Assembly: GCF_907164915.1 (NCBI RefSeq)
Contig: NC_061864.1
Location: 7,392,389 to 7,456,388, forward strand
Source: Impatiens glandulifera
Taxonomy: Eukaryota > Streptophyta > Magnoliopsida > Ericales > Balsaminaceae
Direction of reading: 5' to 3'
Length of the DNA stretch: 64,000 bases
Made by a program: the position numbers and the translations under genes. The notes beneath the pieces are model-generated. The model had not been told where the DNA came from. It did no database searches and saw only the letters and a program-made list of their open reading frames with translations. Below are positions 1 to 11,163 of the stretch, piece by piece (position 1 is the first letter of the stretch; every line of letters starts with the position of its first letter).

Positions 1-1990
1 GACAATTAAGAATGTTTGCATGTAATCTTGGAGTATATTGAGACAATATATAACATCTTATTAGCTTATTTCACAATAGGAGAGACTTAGAATAACATTA
101 TGGAACTTAGTCTCACCTTTTTGTTCTTCAATTGTTTGTTAGTTAATTATGTCATCTTGTCTGCTTCTAGTTAATTAATTAAAGCCAATAATCATGCCTT
201 AATAAGCATATTCAAATAATGTATCTCTTTCTAAATTTACCTACCTATATAGAGACTATAGTGGTTGATTTATTTTAATTACTTCCCGTTTATGCGCCAA
301 CAGTACATGTTTTATGCCACTAGCTATATAAATCTAGCTCTTATTGTTAAACATTTTTTTAAATTAATTAATAATGTTATCATTAGTTCATATATATTGC
401 ACCATGTACACTTTTTGCTGTTATATATATATATGGGTGTCGTTGTCATTGTCTTGTACTATTATTTGAAAAGTTTAATTAATAACGCATACATATATAA
501 ACAATTAGTGGAAACTACACTTTTTTACAATAAAAAGGCATCACTATATATATATGGTAATATGCATGTTTTCAATGACATAAATAACTACATTACATAT
601 TTCAAGAATATTATGTCTTGTTTGATATGTAGATTGTTTGGATTTAATTTAAATTATAAATCACCATTCCATTTTTTCAATTAATTAAAATCTTAAATTC
701 TTTATAATATTTTAAAATATTACATGCTAAATACTTTTTTTTAACCAAATTAATAGATCAATATTTGTTTTTAGTTTCAAAAATATTTTTCGAAAAACAC
801 ACAAGGCCTAGATGAGAAGCTAGCCAGTTCCTGTATAATAAAATGTTGACCCAATTTAACTCGTGGGCTATTATAAATTGGACGAATGATGGCCCAATAT
901 CTTACGGCCCATCCATGACTCACAAGAAGAGAAGCTTTCTTCGAATTGTGTACTTACTTTTTCTCGCAAGATAATAGTTATTTAGGATTCATCAGTTCAT
1001 TATGTTTTTTTAAATGTCCCGTTTTAGTAAAAAAATAAAAGGTTGCAAAAAATGAACTATCTTGTTTTTAATAAAGTGTTTTTGTGATTTTGGCTGTTTC
1101 GCTAATCAGAAATCTCGTACCACCAAACTTTGTTTTTTTAACCGTTTTTCTTATTCTCGAACAAAGTCTGGGCATTCTATTCCATCTTGATCCAATAAAC
1201 AATCGAGTGAAACACTTGTTGACATTATAATAAAGTTTACAAAATTATCCTACTAGTAACCAAGTCTCTAATCTAGTGTCACTCGTCCAAAACAATGTAT
1301 CACTCTCATGCTAGAAACAAATCTCTACCAAATTTTGGTTTAAAAGGACAAGTAAGTGTCTCCACCTCCCTCGAACAAAAGAAGACAAGTAGCATCCCAA
1401 ATTGTCGTGAACTTACTAATTTGATTTCTTGTCATGAGAAGCATCCCTGAAACTCAGCCAGCTCTTTTCATGCAGTCAGAAAGAATGAATTGGTGTCTAG
1501 ACAACTTTCCACCGATCCACAAATAAACCTAAATTGACCACCAAAAAAATTGTCTTATTGAGGATTGTTCCAGGCTTCCAGCCCCATCATAAAAGATTGC
1601 TGAAATACAATAGCCTGTTTACAATTCCATCTATTACAAACTTATGAAATTCTAGTTTAAGAAATATGAAACTGATTTTAAAACCAAGGATGAAGAAATT
1701 AAAGAATGTATTTATCCTGTCTTCAAAACTTATTTTCATTATCTTTTTGAGTGACCCAGTTCATCCTTTTTCAAGAAAACATAAATTCAAGCGAAAGGTT
1801 TCCTCTATCAAATGTTTCTAGCTTCATATTGACAAGGTATGTTTAAATTGTTACACTAACAAATGATTTTTATGGTAATTTAGGACTGATTTAAACTATA
1901 TAGTGACATCAAAATAAAATCTGTGATACAAATTAGAGAAGATTAGATTAACAGAAAAGTTAACTAGGAAAGAAAGACAGAGTTATTATA
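1..1990. other. AT-rich intergenic, no gene recognised
   Basis: No coding region could be supported. The longest open frame (265-684, 139 codons) is Tyr/Ile/Asn/Phe-rich and reads like translated AT-rich spacer, without a recognisable domain. A slightly GC-richer patch at 840-920 has three TGGGCY/GGCCCA motifs (864-869, 891-896, 906-911), discussed as a finding. The right part is the 3' flank of the minus-strand acyltransferase gene. Confidence 0.6.
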
Positions 1991-2003
1991 TCACGTATTA
2001 TTT

Positions 2004-3458
2004 TCAATGAGCCGCCGTGATATACTGCATAAATTCTTGGTCGGATTCCAGACACGACATTGTCTCCGGTGCCAAAACCACCTCCAGATCAACGCTGCCG
2101 CCGCCAACCCGGCCAGGGAAGGCGGAGATCTTCCCGTCGAACTTATTGGCCCGACCGCTTCTAACCGCCAAAGGTTTTCCCCATCCGAAATCATTCTCGT
2201 ACATCGGAAATCGAGGCGACGATCCCATCGTCATCATCGCACCATCAAAGTTCCCCAACGGGAAACATCGTGGGTCCCTCTCCCAATCCGCAACAAACTT
2301 CCTCACCGTAGCGTCCCCGTGCGCCAGCACGTTCTTGTTCAGCTGCTCCGCGCACCACCGTAAGTCCCTGGACATCACATCTCCAGCGGTTGCATATGTC
2401 GGAATACTCTGTATCGCATTCCCGAAATAGTAAGGATCCATCTTCGGCTCCAATCTCTGCCGGTAATTCACCGCCATTCGAAAAGTAGTCATCTTCTCCG
2501 ACGGAAATTTCCTCGCCCGTGTAACCGCTCGCCATAGAACCGCGCAGAGTGCTTGGAATGACGAAATATCCGACGAATCAAGACTCGAATTTCTAACCCA
2601 TGTTTTGTCGTTGTTGTTGTTGATCTTCCCCATTAGCTCGGCGACGGGAATTGCGCAATCGAAGTCTACCCATTTCCCCCCGTTTGCTTTCGCTTTCAGT
2701 CTCTGAATCGATTCTCGACTAAAGCTAAAGATCCTCTCTTTAATCGGGGCGTCAGCGTTAAATGTCACCTTCGGTCCTCCTTCCGGAATCTTCAAAACCG
2801 CCGACGAGATCAAAACCGATTCCCGTTTAAAATCCGGCGATTTCGTAATCCTCCTCGTTCCATTTCTACAGACTTCCGAAAACGTATTAAAGAAATTCCA
2901 GAACGAGGTTCCATCAGAGACAGCGTGATTAACAGAGCAACCGATAAACAAACCGTCAACGAGGTCCGTCACCTGAACGAGCAAAATTGGTTTGAAATGG
3001 CCGTCGTAACTTACAGTCCGATCGAGCGAGAAAAAACTCTTGGCCGATTCAGGGACGTGAATTGGGGAGAGAATATCGCGGATGTGAAGAGTGGGTCCGA
3101 CAGCATGGATGAAATCGGCGCCGGCGTCGTTACATGTGATGTAGACATAGCCATGGTGGTCGGTGGTCAATCGGCCGGCTAGGGGAGGGAAAAGAGAGAG
3201 AGTTCGGGAGAGGGCATGTTTGAGAAGAGAGATGATGAAATCGATAGGGATAGAAGGGCGGGTGAAGAGAACACCCTTTTGGATGTAGTGACAGGAGAGC
3301 ATTGGAAGGTCGGAAACAGAGAGCTTGAGATCTTCCATGGAGGATTTTTGATCGGGAAAGACTGTGCATTTCGAGATTACAGTAACATTTGAGGGAGAAG
3401 AAGAAGAAGCAGGCATTTTTACTAGCAAGAAGGAATTAGAACTTAATTGAAAAGCCAC
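2004..3458 (-). CDS. BAHD-family acyltransferase, HXXXD type
   Basis: Acyl-CoA-dependent acyltransferase of the plant BAHD family, which transfers acyl groups from CoA thioesters to hydroxyl or amine acceptors of specialised metabolites, normally in the cytosol. The 484-residue open frame has the catalytic HXXXD motif (H178-A-V-S-D182) and the structural DFGWG motif (residues 423-427), at the usual positions in a family of about 430-480 residues. The stretch SDLPMLSCHYIQKG (about 49-62) and general layout resemble the At3g50280-type uncharacterised acetyltransferases rather than the HCT or anthocyanin clades. The gene is intronless. Met15 (codon at 3414-3416), just before the conserved TVISKCTVFPDQKSS region, is an alternative and perhaps more likely start, giving 470 residues. 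Substrate is not predictable. Codons and GC are clearly richer than the flanks and no frame damage is seen. Confidence 0.93.
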   Translation of the reverse strand: MAFQLSSNSFLLVKMPASSSSPSNVTVISKCTVFPDQKSSMEDLKLSVSDLPMLSCHYIQKGVLFTRPSIPIDFIISLLKHALSRTLSLFPPLAGRLTTDHHGYVYITCNDAGADFIHAVGPTLHIRDILSPIHVPESAKSFFSLDRTVSYDGHFKPILLVQVTDLVDGLFIGCSVNHAVSDGTSFWNFFNTFSEVCRNGTRRITKSPDFKRESVLISSAVLKIPEGGPKVTFNADAPIKERIFSFSRESIQRLKAKANGGKWVDFDCAIPVAELMGKINNNNDKTWVRNSSLDSSDISSFQALCAVLWRAVTRARKFPSEKMTTFRMAVNYRQRLEPKMDPYYFGNAIQSIPTYATAGDVMSRDLRWCAEQLNKNVLAHGDATVRKFVADWERDPRCFPLGNFDGAMMTMGSSPRFPMYENDFGWGKPLAVRSGRANKFDGKISAFPGRVGGGSVDLEVVLAPETMSCLESDQEFMQYITAAH

Positions 3459-3548
3459 ACTTTTCTTTTCCCTTCTCTCGAGACTGTGTGTGAGAGAGTA
3501 TGAATAAATGTTCAGTGTGGAGATGATAGGAATGGAATCAAACAGAGT

Positions 3549-3556
3549 TATTTATA
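3549..3556 (-). promoter_or_regulatory. TATA box of the BAHD gene
   Basis: On the minus strand the bases read TATAAATA, about 90 nt upstream of the first ATG (3458). Position and sequence fit a plant TATA box with a 5' UTR of roughly 60 nt. Confidence 0.55.
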
Positions 3557-3642
3557 GAGGAAGAAGGCTCTCGGGTTCATGCACTTGAGCTCAAGTGGTG
3601 GTTATACTATTATTTATTATTAGTATCAAGCTTAATTAATTA

Positions 3643-3667
3643 ATAATAATAATAATAATAATAATAC
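3643..3667. repeat. (TAA)n microsatellite
   Basis: About eight uninterrupted trinucleotide units AAT/ATA upstream of the BAHD promoter. Confidence 0.85.
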
Positions 3668-4307
3668 TTAGCTCAAAGAGTCAAGTTCATTGGATTATTC
3701 ATTATGTTTTAAATGAGAACGAAGGTTGGAATCCCATTGTAAGTAAGGATCTTCCGGAGGATCCATTTACATGCCGAGTTAAATCTGAAAAATCGGCTTC
3801 ATTGATTTAGATGGTGAAAATCGAGATTGAACAACTAAAAGAAATATTTATTATTTGAGATCTTTCAATAACCCAATGAACAAATATAGAAATAGATCAG
3901 ACTTATTCCTCAAATGCTTTTATGAATATTCCTCCATGTTCCCAAATAACATGAAAAGCGTTTTTGAAAGAAATAAAAAAAAATTACAATTGTGTGTAAT
4001 GCTAATTTTTTCAGATTAGAAAACTTTATAAAATATTTAATAAAATAAAAAAACTGTATGTTAACTAATTAAATATTTTCATTGTATTTACGATTTTAAC
4101 ATTACTTAACTCTTAATTTATTTTGAAATTACTTACCTAACTAATTGATTAAGATTAATTTAACAAATACTTCATTGTTTATTTCAAATAATTTATCTCA
4201 TCAACACGTTTGGATAATTTAAATAAAAAATAGTCTTTTTATAAGCTTCACTCAAAATATTTTATTTAAGTAAGAATTGTTGTAGTTGTAGGTGGTATTA
4301 TTGTCTA

Positions 4308-4760
4308 CTAGCATTTAGTCCGTGCATTTGCACGAGTAATAATATAAAAAACCATGAAAAAAATTACAGATAATATTTTTAATTTTATTTTTAACCGTTT
4401 TAAGTTTATGGGTGGGTCAACCCACAATCCGAACCAAGTATCCATTTACTCAACATCATTATATATTAGTTAGTTAAAAAGTTAAACTTATATTAATATT
4501 AAAACGTCCCCCGTTTATCAAATTTGGTGTTGAATTCAAAATATAAAGTCTTCGTAGCCTAGTTGGTTAAAGAGTTGTACTTGTTTTGTTAGGTTGCAAG
4601 TTCGAAACATACCTCTAGCATTTTTAATTTTATTTTTAACCGTTTTAAATTTAAAAACGGGTCAACCCACAATCCGATCCAAGTATCCAAATTAACTACA
4701 ACTCTCGACCAGGCAATCCGGACACTTTAAAAATTAAGCATCATTATATATATATAGATT
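4308..4760 (-). mobile_element. Small non-autonomous Helitron
   Basis: On the minus strand the element starts with TC followed by an AT-rich run (5' end at 4760) and ends with CTAG (4311-4308). A hairpin CGTGC-AAAT-GCACG (4334-4321) lies 9 nt before the CTAG. It is flanked by A on the 5' side and T on the 3' side, as expected for Helitron insertion between A and T. Length is 453 bp and no Rep/helicase coding is present, so it would depend on another element. The internal sequence is related to repeats near 36.3-38.4 kb and, on the opposite strand, near 41.3 kb. The 5' part contains a tRNA-like A box and B box (see the repeat entry). Termini are seen directly; the class follows from known Helitron end structure. 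Confidence 0.7.
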
Positions 4761-5030
4761 AGTTAGTTTAAAAGTTGAACTTATATTAATATTAAAACGT
4801 CTCGCGTTTATCAAATTTGGTGTTGAATTTAAAATATAAAGTCTTTGTAGCCTATTTGGTTAAAGAGTTGTACTTGTTTTGTTATGTTGCAAGTTCGAAA
4901 CATACCTCTAGCATTTTTAATTTTATTTTTAACCGTTTTAAATTTAAAAATGGGTCAACCCACAATCCGACCCAACTATCCAAATTAACCACAGCTCTCG
5001 ACCCGACAATCCGGACACTTTAAAAATTAT
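4374..5030 (+). repeat. Tandem units with tRNA-like A and B boxes
   Basis: Two to three direct copies of a unit of about 290 bp. Each contains TAGCCTAGTTGG (4555-4566; second copy near 4849 with one change), which matches the RNA polymerase III A-box pattern. About 45 nt further is GTTCGAAAC (4600-4608; second copy near 4894), a partial B box. A stretch ending AATCCGGACACTTTAAAAAT closes each unit. No cloverleaf can be folded, so these are tRNA-derived SINE-like or Helitron-borne sequences, not tRNA genes. The last copy is truncated at about 5030. Confidence 0.6.
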
Positions 5031-5082
5031 CTTGTAAATATGACACCTTGTGTTGGGACGTGTAGATAATATATGAGTGTGA

Positions 5083-5880
5083 CATTCATGCAAATAATTT
5101 AAATTTGACTTTACTTTTATTAACTTAAAAGAATTTTATATTATTTGTTTTTTCCTTACCAAACTAATATTATTAACTTTATAATTAACACGAATTTAAA
5201 AAAAATAAACTTTAATAAAATTATCAAAATTTCTTAATTATTATTCAGGAAATGATGGGATTGTGTCTTTAACCAGAGAAAATATTTACCAAGACTGCTT
5301 TTTATATTAATACTTTTATAATTTTGAATTTAAAATTTTTATAAAGTATTTTATTATTAATGTAGCATTCGTGCAAATAATTTAAATTTGACTATATTTT
5401 TATTAACTTTTTTTTTAATATTATTTGATTTTTCCTTATCAAACTAATATTATTAACAAAAAAAAAATTAAAAATTAATCAAACTTTTATAAAATTATCA
5501 AAATTTCTTAGGGCTTGTTCGGATCGGGGTTTTTGAAAAAACTTAGAGAGGGAAAAAAATAATGATTGGTGATAATTTTGAGGAGATCATGATTATATTT
5601 GATAAAAAGACTTAAAATGTATTGATATATATAAATAAAATAAAAAATAATAATTTAAAATTTAAGATATTTTAGTATTTTGGTTAATAAAATAAGTGAT
5701 GTAATTGTTAAGAAGCGATCAATTGAAAACATGATTGTCAAGAACTAGACCTTAATTATTATTCAGAAAATGATATAATTATATCTTTAACCATCCCATC
5801 ACCAAAGACTTTTTTATATTAATACTTTTATAATTTTGAATTTAAAACTTTTATAAAATAATTTAATATTAATAATATAT
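5083..5880 (+). repeat. Direct duplication, 283-bp period
   Basis: Copy one (about 5083-5362) and copy two (about 5363-5880) share long stretches, e.g. GCAAATAATTTAAATTTGAC and AAAATTATCAAAATTTCTTA. The second copy is longer because a 241-bp MITE lies inside it (5511-5751). The copies are diverged by scattered substitutions and A/T indels. Confidence 0.8.
5511..5751. mobile_element. Tourist-like MITE with TTA target duplication
   Basis: The element begins GGGCTTGTTCGG and its other end, read inverted, is GGTCTAGTTCTTG. It is bordered by TTA on both sides (5508-5510 and 5752-5754). The uninterrupted sister copy at about 5231-5252 has a single TTA at the same place, which defines the insertion exactly. 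Size, ends and a TTA duplication fit PIF/Harbinger-derived Tourist MITEs. No coding capacity. Confidence 0.8.
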
Positions 5881-6752
5881 ATATATATTAATTTATGCAA
5901 TTATATTTTATGTCCCAAATGATACATTTTTAATATAGTTTGTAATATATTAAACTTTGTAATTTTAGAATATGGACTTAACTTATTTTAAAAGATAGAA
6001 AAAAATGTAAAAAATATTATTTTATTCATTTAAAATTTATATATATATTTAAAAGGACCATTTCATTTTATTTGTCTTTATTTTAAAAAATTATCAGTAA
6101 ATATATATATGTATATATTTAAAAGGATCATTTCATTTTATTTGTCTTTATTTTAAAAAACTATCAGTAAAATGACAAACTTATTTCTAATTAAACATTG
6201 TTTTTTTAAATAAACACGATTCAGATTATAACGACTAAGAATGTTTTAGTGTGATAAGTACGATTCAAGCTTAAAGGGCTATTAATACCTGTTTGCCTAA
6301 TTTTATTTTCGGTACTTCACTAGTTTTATTATTTATTTAATTAATGGATAATATTTTTTTTATTATTATTAATAAAGTTTATAAGAAAATTCAAATTATT
6401 ACTTAAAAGGGTTAAGATAATAATAGTTTCAAATAATTTAAAATAAAAAGTAAACATTAACCTATAAAATAATAATAAAATTTACAAAAAAAATATGTAG
6501 TTAAATAAAAGTCTTTTTTCTTTCAGCTAAAAGTGTTTTATTTTTTTTCTAAAATATGCACATTATCCTTATAATGTACAAATATATAGAAATATTTTTC
6601 AAATACTAATTTTAAAATAATTTATTATTGTTGACTTAATCAACTTAATTTCTTTATAAGAAATAATTATATAATTATTATAATCATATATAATATATCT
6701 TTATTTTGTAAGTACATGTTATATGGTTTAATAGTGATTATTACTTTATTCA

Positions 6753-6805
<53 letters not shown>

Positions 6806-9800
6806 TAATTCAAATAACTTTATTTTCACTCATCTCAATTCTCAACTGTTCATTATTAACAACTATTTATGTTTTTTTTTAATTTCATAAAATTATGATT
6901 ATCAAATTAAAAGATTCTTTTATGTTAAAACTGTATCATTAATTAACAATATTATTTAATTAAACATAATCACTAATTAATATTATGGCCGACCTTTTAC
7001 ACCCTGTAAGATAACTGTCATTCATTCTGCATGCTAATCCCCAAATGCACCTAATTACAAATAACAAGATCTCTCTCTTCACTCACTTAGTTTCTTGATA
7101 TCTAAGTTGTCTTATTAGAAAATTATGTCTAAATTATATGTTAACTTCAACTATAAGAAAAAAATTAATTAAAACAAATATATTATAACCTCACTTATTA
7201 ATAATATATTATTTAAATGAGCTGATTAGTACTGATATATATATATATATATATATACTTGTGCAAAAGTAGGTCGGTCGGATTAATGAGCTGGTTTGTA
7301 AATGTAATTTAATTTATTTATTTTTATATAATTTGTTATAATTAGTTTATTATAAATTATATTTTAGTTTCCATTAAATGTTAAACTTTAGCTATTATCA
7401 TTATTAATATTTTTTTTTGTTAAAACATTATTTTATTATAATAAAACCAAACTAAATTTTTTTCTTATTTATAAAGATCACTTTCTTAATACTGGTCCAA
7501 CAAATCCAACCTTATCCGGCTTGATATTTTGAATTGTATATCTTTGGAAAGAACTACTTTCAAACCCATAAGATTCTCTAAATAATTATAAATCTTAAAA
7601 TGTGTAAATTCACTTATTTCATAATATCTATCCCTTTTATTAAGATTTTACTAAATTAATTTAAATAATTTTCTTATAACATATATGACATATCTTAATT
7701 ATAAATATAAAAGTAAAATAATATATTTTTTTTCATCCTTATACATATTATAACTTTAAAATAGGCCATACATATTTAGTCTTCTTTATTTATAATGAAT
7801 TGAATATAAGTGTAGATTTTCAAATGGTTGTGCATTGGGCCCTGAATTGACACTATATATACAAGCACACATGCGCACAACTATTTATAAGGATTTTTTT
7901 TATTAACTATTTTATGATTTTGAATTTAATATTTTAATTAATTATTATTTTTTATTAATAGTAACATTATTTTTAATATTTACACAACTATATACTTTTA
8001 GTTTCTAATGATGAAATTTTAATAATTAAATATGGTTTTTACAAGTATATTAAACTTTTTAATTTTAGAGTTGACTGTTTAAAAAACATGTAAAAAATTA
8101 TCTTATTGTTTTAGAGAAAAAAACTAGGGACATTCAAAATATATTTATTTTATTTAAAACTTAAATAAGAAAATAAACACAACTAATTAAACGTAAAAAT
8201 AAATTCAATAAAAAAAAACACGACTATAGTCCAACTTCAGATATAATTTTTTATATAATTGTCTAAAATCTTATAAAAAATTAAAAAAATAAATTTAACT
8301 TAGTAGTAAAAATAAAATAAAAGTTAGTTTAAAAATTAATATAAAAAATGAAATTAAGATATACAAAATATTTTTGTATGACAGTTCAAATACAAACGTG
8401 AAGATATTGGACAATAGATGGATGTTACAGTTGTAGTTCATTAATGTTGGAACATTGGATTATGTATATAGATTGTAAAATAAGGTAAGTAAGAAATACT
8501 CAATTCATTTTTTTTTTATCACTTTGGATGTAACTTTTGCCTACTCACCTACCCACGAGCTTATTTGAAACTTATTCCTTAATAGTCATACGCTTACTTT
8601 TTTTTCTTTCTAATTATTCTGATTATATAAGATAATAAAAACAATACAAAGGATTTTTTTTTATTAGGCTTCTATTATTTAACTTATTCAACCAAAACTA
8701 ATTACACAAAATTTTAAGAGGTGAATTTTCAGTTTGAAATTAATTATAAGTGTATTTAATTTTATAATACACTTATAATTCATATAATTCATTAAGTAAT
8801 TTCTATTATGTTTTCATTAAGTAATTTCTATTATGTTTTCCAAGATTAATTTAGATCGATATATTTAGTGGAGGAGCTAATCGTCTTTCTAAAAAATTTG
8901 CAAGTTTTGCAATCTGATGAGTTGTGTTTTTATTCTTATTTAATATTTCGTGATATTTATAATATTTTATTTTATGTTAGGTCTGCATAAAAAAAAATGA
9001 TTATATTTGGTATATAAAGTTTTAGTATTTACTATCATTAATCATTAGATGAATCATTTACAAAACGATTAAAAGTTACCTTTACAATTAGTAATTATTA
9101 TATATTATTTAATTTACACTTTTAATTAGCACTTAAGCAAATTTAAATGGTTCAAGGATTCAAATGAAAAACAAAAACAAATGACTTATAGTTTAGAACT
9201 AAAGAACCGAACAAGGAACATGCAAGGATTTTTTCAAACAAGAAACAATGTTCTATTTGTTTATCTCTCCTTTCTTTGAGAAACACCTAGAATAGTTGTA
9301 TGTAAGGTTGGTGGCTTGACACATGTTTATGTTAACAAGTAAAGTCTTGATTTATCCTCTTAACATTATCTTATCTAGATGATAACTTGACAAATACAAT
9401 TTTTGTTTGATTAAGATATCCCTAAGTTTTATAAAAGAAATATTATTATTATTATTATGTTTGGTAAAAGAAAGAAATAAGCTGAATAAGGAAATAATTG
9501 GATTAAGTACCAATTATATGTTCCAACAAAGTCATGAATTCCATTATTATGTTGAGTACCAAATAATAGAGAGTATTCATATATATGTTTATGGCAAACA
9601 TTAAGGACCAATTTTAAAATATTTTATTGGTGTCAATCTAATTTTGGACAAGAAATTGTCTATATTTTTCCTTAAAATCATTTTTTATGGATCATCTTAT
9701 CCAACCGTACGTGGATCATATCATTAGACCGTTATATCTGATCATATCATTTTCACAATTTGTTAGTGCTGTACCATAAATCTGCTCACAACAACATTCA

Positions 9801-10751
9801 TTGGGTGTGCTACATCTGGCCTTGTACAACCATAGTATATATAGTACACATCTTTGTTTGAGGTTTGTTGAATAGTTTTGAATCGTTTAGTAAAAAAATT
9901 ATATATTTTTATGTATAATCTTTTGTTATGATAATAGAAATAGAAAAATTGATTGCAATCTATAAGTGTATAATTTAATTAAACCTTAATTAATCTGCTA
10001 TAAATAAATATTCCCAAATAATGCTATATGAGGTACTACGTATGAGACTCAAAATTGGCTCTTTACAAAAGGTGCACTGAATGTGTGTATAATTGGTTGC
10101 ATGCAGAGTGATCATGTTCATATATCAATCAATGTATGGCAAAGATCATATATAGATAATTAAGGATGCATCAACTTAATGTTTTTTTTCTTCCCATTTT
10201 CAGTACATTCATTTTCAATGTATCATTCTATTCTTATATAGTCTTCTACCAACAACGGTTACCAATTAATTAACTCCTATAAATATTTCATTTGGTAACC
10301 ATCCCTAGCTACCTATATTGTCAAAAAGACCTACTAATATTTTCCCAATATTCTAAATGTATTCTAATCTTTTAAAAAAAGAATATGTTGTTTTGTGAGC
10401 TGACTAATAAAATATGCAAAAACTCATTGACTTAATTATTTTAATATTATATATTTATTATTTTAATTTAATTATTTTATTATAAAAATAAAGAATAATA
10501 ATAATAACTTAATAAGATACATCAAGTAACAGGGGACAAATATAATACAAAATCAGGTAACAAATGAACTAATATAAATTAATAATTTAAATTTAATTGT
10601 TTTATTTTGAAATGTTTTGATAACATTAATAATTCTATATAAATATATATTTATAATACATTATTAAAATATATAATAATTTTTTATATATTAAGAACTA
10701 ATTCTAATAAAAAAGTAATATATATTTAAATTACAATATATTGTAAATAGA

Positions 10752-10754
<3 letters not shown>
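5881..10754. other. AT-rich gene desert with simple repeats
   Basis: No gene can be supported. It contains a two-copy tandem repeat of about 68 bp (about 6046-6178), a (TA)n run (6757-6796), a shorter one near 7233-7257, and a 27-bp unit repeated twice at about 8785-8840. Open frames near 9407-9611 are short and low in complexity. A TATATATAG-like stretch near 9835 has no coding region downstream. Confidence 0.6.

Positions 10755-10824
<70 letters not shown>
10755..10824. repeat. (AT)n microsatellite, 70 bp
   Basis: Thirty-five uninterrupted AT dinucleotides. Confidence 0.97.
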
Positions 10825-10829
<5 letters not shown>

Positions 10830-11163
10830 TAATTTGCTGCATATTCAGTTTGTTTTTCCTTTTCATGCATGTTTAAATGTTATAACTATCAACAAATTAA
10901 CAATGTTATTATTATTTTTTGTGTTAACTAGATAAATGTGAAATATTTTGACAAGTTTATAAGTATAAATAATTTTTGTAATACATCATTACATTTAATG
11001 CCTCTAATCAAGTTTATATATAAATATGATATTACTTTCTTTAAAAAAATATATAGTAATTTATATATTAGGTTGGAAATTAAAGCTGAAATAGCAAATA
11101 AAATACTAAGTTCATCACATTTAAATTCCCCATTAGCATTGGGCCAAGAAAGTCACATTTAGG

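Noticed and set aside
265..684. 139-codon open frame
   Set aside because: Composition is dominated by Tyr, Ile, Asn and Phe from AT-rich DNA; no domain and no promoter context.
2007..2430. Plus-strand frames opposite the acyltransferase
   Set aside because: Antisense shadows of the GC-richer BAHD coding sequence.
4555..4608. Possible tRNA gene
   Set aside because: A and partial B boxes are present but there is no acceptor stem, anticodon arm or cloverleaf, and the unit is repeated with drift.
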